Below are positions 63,590-64,000 of a stretch of 64,000 nucleotides of DNA, piece by piece. Each line of letters opens with the position of its first letter. Position 1 is the first letter of the stretch. Source of the stretch: Candidatus Thiodiazotropha endoloripes (GTDB taxonomy: Bacteria; Pseudomonadota; Gammaproteobacteria; Chromatiales; Chromatiaceae); the NCBI GenBank assembly GCA_001709035.1, contig LVKA01000015.1, forward strand, positions 1-64,000, in the 5' to 3' direction. The notes beneath the pieces were generated by a model. That model saw only the letters and a program-made list of their open reading frames with translations, was not told where the DNA came from and made no database searches. A program made the translations under genes and the position numbers.

Positions 63590-63808
63590 GATAAATTTGT
63601 GTCTGATATCCTACAGGATGAAAATGATGTAGCCATTGCCAAAGCCATAATCAGTATGGCTACAAACTTGTCACTGGATGTATTGGCGGAGGGTATCGAG
63701 ACCGAAGATCAGCTTAAGTTTCTGCTTCAGCAGGGTTGCAAATGTGGGCAGGGATTCTACTTTGCGCGACCGATGCCGGCCCCTGAGTTAGAAGCATTCA
63801 TGTCGTAG
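63590..63808 (+). pseudogene. C-terminal fragment of an EAL phosphodiesterase
   Basis: [69 protein letters not shown] is the last third of an EAL domain. It lacks the catalytic ExLxR and DDFGTG parts, having been cut by the IS91 element on its left. Not functional. Confidence 0.85.
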
Positions 63809-64000
63809 CGTACCTTAAAAGTCGAGTAATGCCGAAATCGGCAAGCAAACCAGCTCAGGCTTGCCTATCCATCGAACTACTGACCAGGTTGCTGTGATAC
63901 AGGAAGCCTTTCGATTCTTGACATTTCAAGCTGAAAATATCTTTAAAAATCTGGTATTTAACTGCAAAGCATCACGTGAGAAAAAGCCAACTAAAGATAT

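Noticed and set aside
1-64000. tRNA, rRNA and riboswitch genes
   Set aside because: None of the conserved signatures was noticed when reading intergenic regions; a covariance search was not possible here.

Overview
The window looks like chromosome of a chemolithotrophic sulfur-oxidising gammaproteobacterium of the Sedimenticola / Thiodiazotropha / Chromatiales kind. This is inferred from an oxidative-type dissimilatory sulfite reductase pair (dsrAB), soxYZ, two YeeE/YedE sulfur-transport proteins, a rhodanese, several multihaem cytochromes c and very heavy use of cyclic-di-GMP signalling. No rRNA, tRNA, CRISPR array or prophage was seen.

Layout. (1) 0.7-8.2 kb, + strand: a respiratory cluster. 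It has a small secreted protein, a strikingly methionine-rich secreted repeat protein, a pentahaem cytochrome c, a Tat-exported DmsA-like molybdoenzyme, its DmsB-like ferredoxin, a TorD-type chaperone and a second four-cluster ferredoxin. (2) 8.3-18 kb: a lipoprotein with thioredoxin and NHL domains, a diguanylate cyclase, a PstS-like binding protein, then soxY-soxZ-yeeE-dsrA-dsrB, cut off from the usual dsr genes. (3) 18-26.3 kb: a decayed surface protein, a FemAB/GNAT-type acyltransferase, a dead transposase, a TAXI-TRAP transporter with UspA, and a GlcF-like iron-sulfur protein. (4) 26.8-34.1 kb, - strand: the most coherent regulatory unit. A pentahaem cytochrome, a PhnD-like lipoprotein, a histidine kinase and an NtrC-type regulator overlap end to end. 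Directly downstream is a rhodanese-YeeE operon preceded by a consensus sigma-54 promoter. (5) 35-42.5 kb: signalling genes (DgcZ-like cyclase, FIST protein coupled to a GGDEF-EAL protein, a chemoreceptor broken by one base). (6) 42.8-50.6 kb: a bufferin-type operon (precursor, MNIO/DUF692 enzyme, DUF2063 partner) and an EF-hand secreted protein that share an almost identical 135-bp leader, each downstream of IS91-like debris; then a YbaK-type deacylase, decayed genes and a possible ADP-ribosyltransferase. (7) 50.7-64 kb: five GGDEF/EAL signalling proteins or fragments, separated by gene debris (dbpA, IS91, thioredoxin-like).

How the parts fit. Sulfane sulfur could enter through YeeE proteins, be carried on SoxYZ and rhodanese, and be oxidised to sulfite by reverse-acting DsrAB. 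The kinase/regulator unit probably switches the rhodanese-YeeE operon on in response to a periplasmic ligand that has not been identified. The first cluster may reduce an S- or N-oxide; its pairing with a Met-rich protein suggests, without proving, a link with methionine sulfoxide. Bufferins are known copper-binding modified peptides, so the buf operon points to metal stress defence.

Intergenic DNA carries many fossils: a dispersed short palindrome with core GGCCTGTTAACA (at least eight clear copies), IS91 3' ends and remnants of Y1/RAYT transposases. All calls come from reading the sequence by eye; no database search or alignment program was run.
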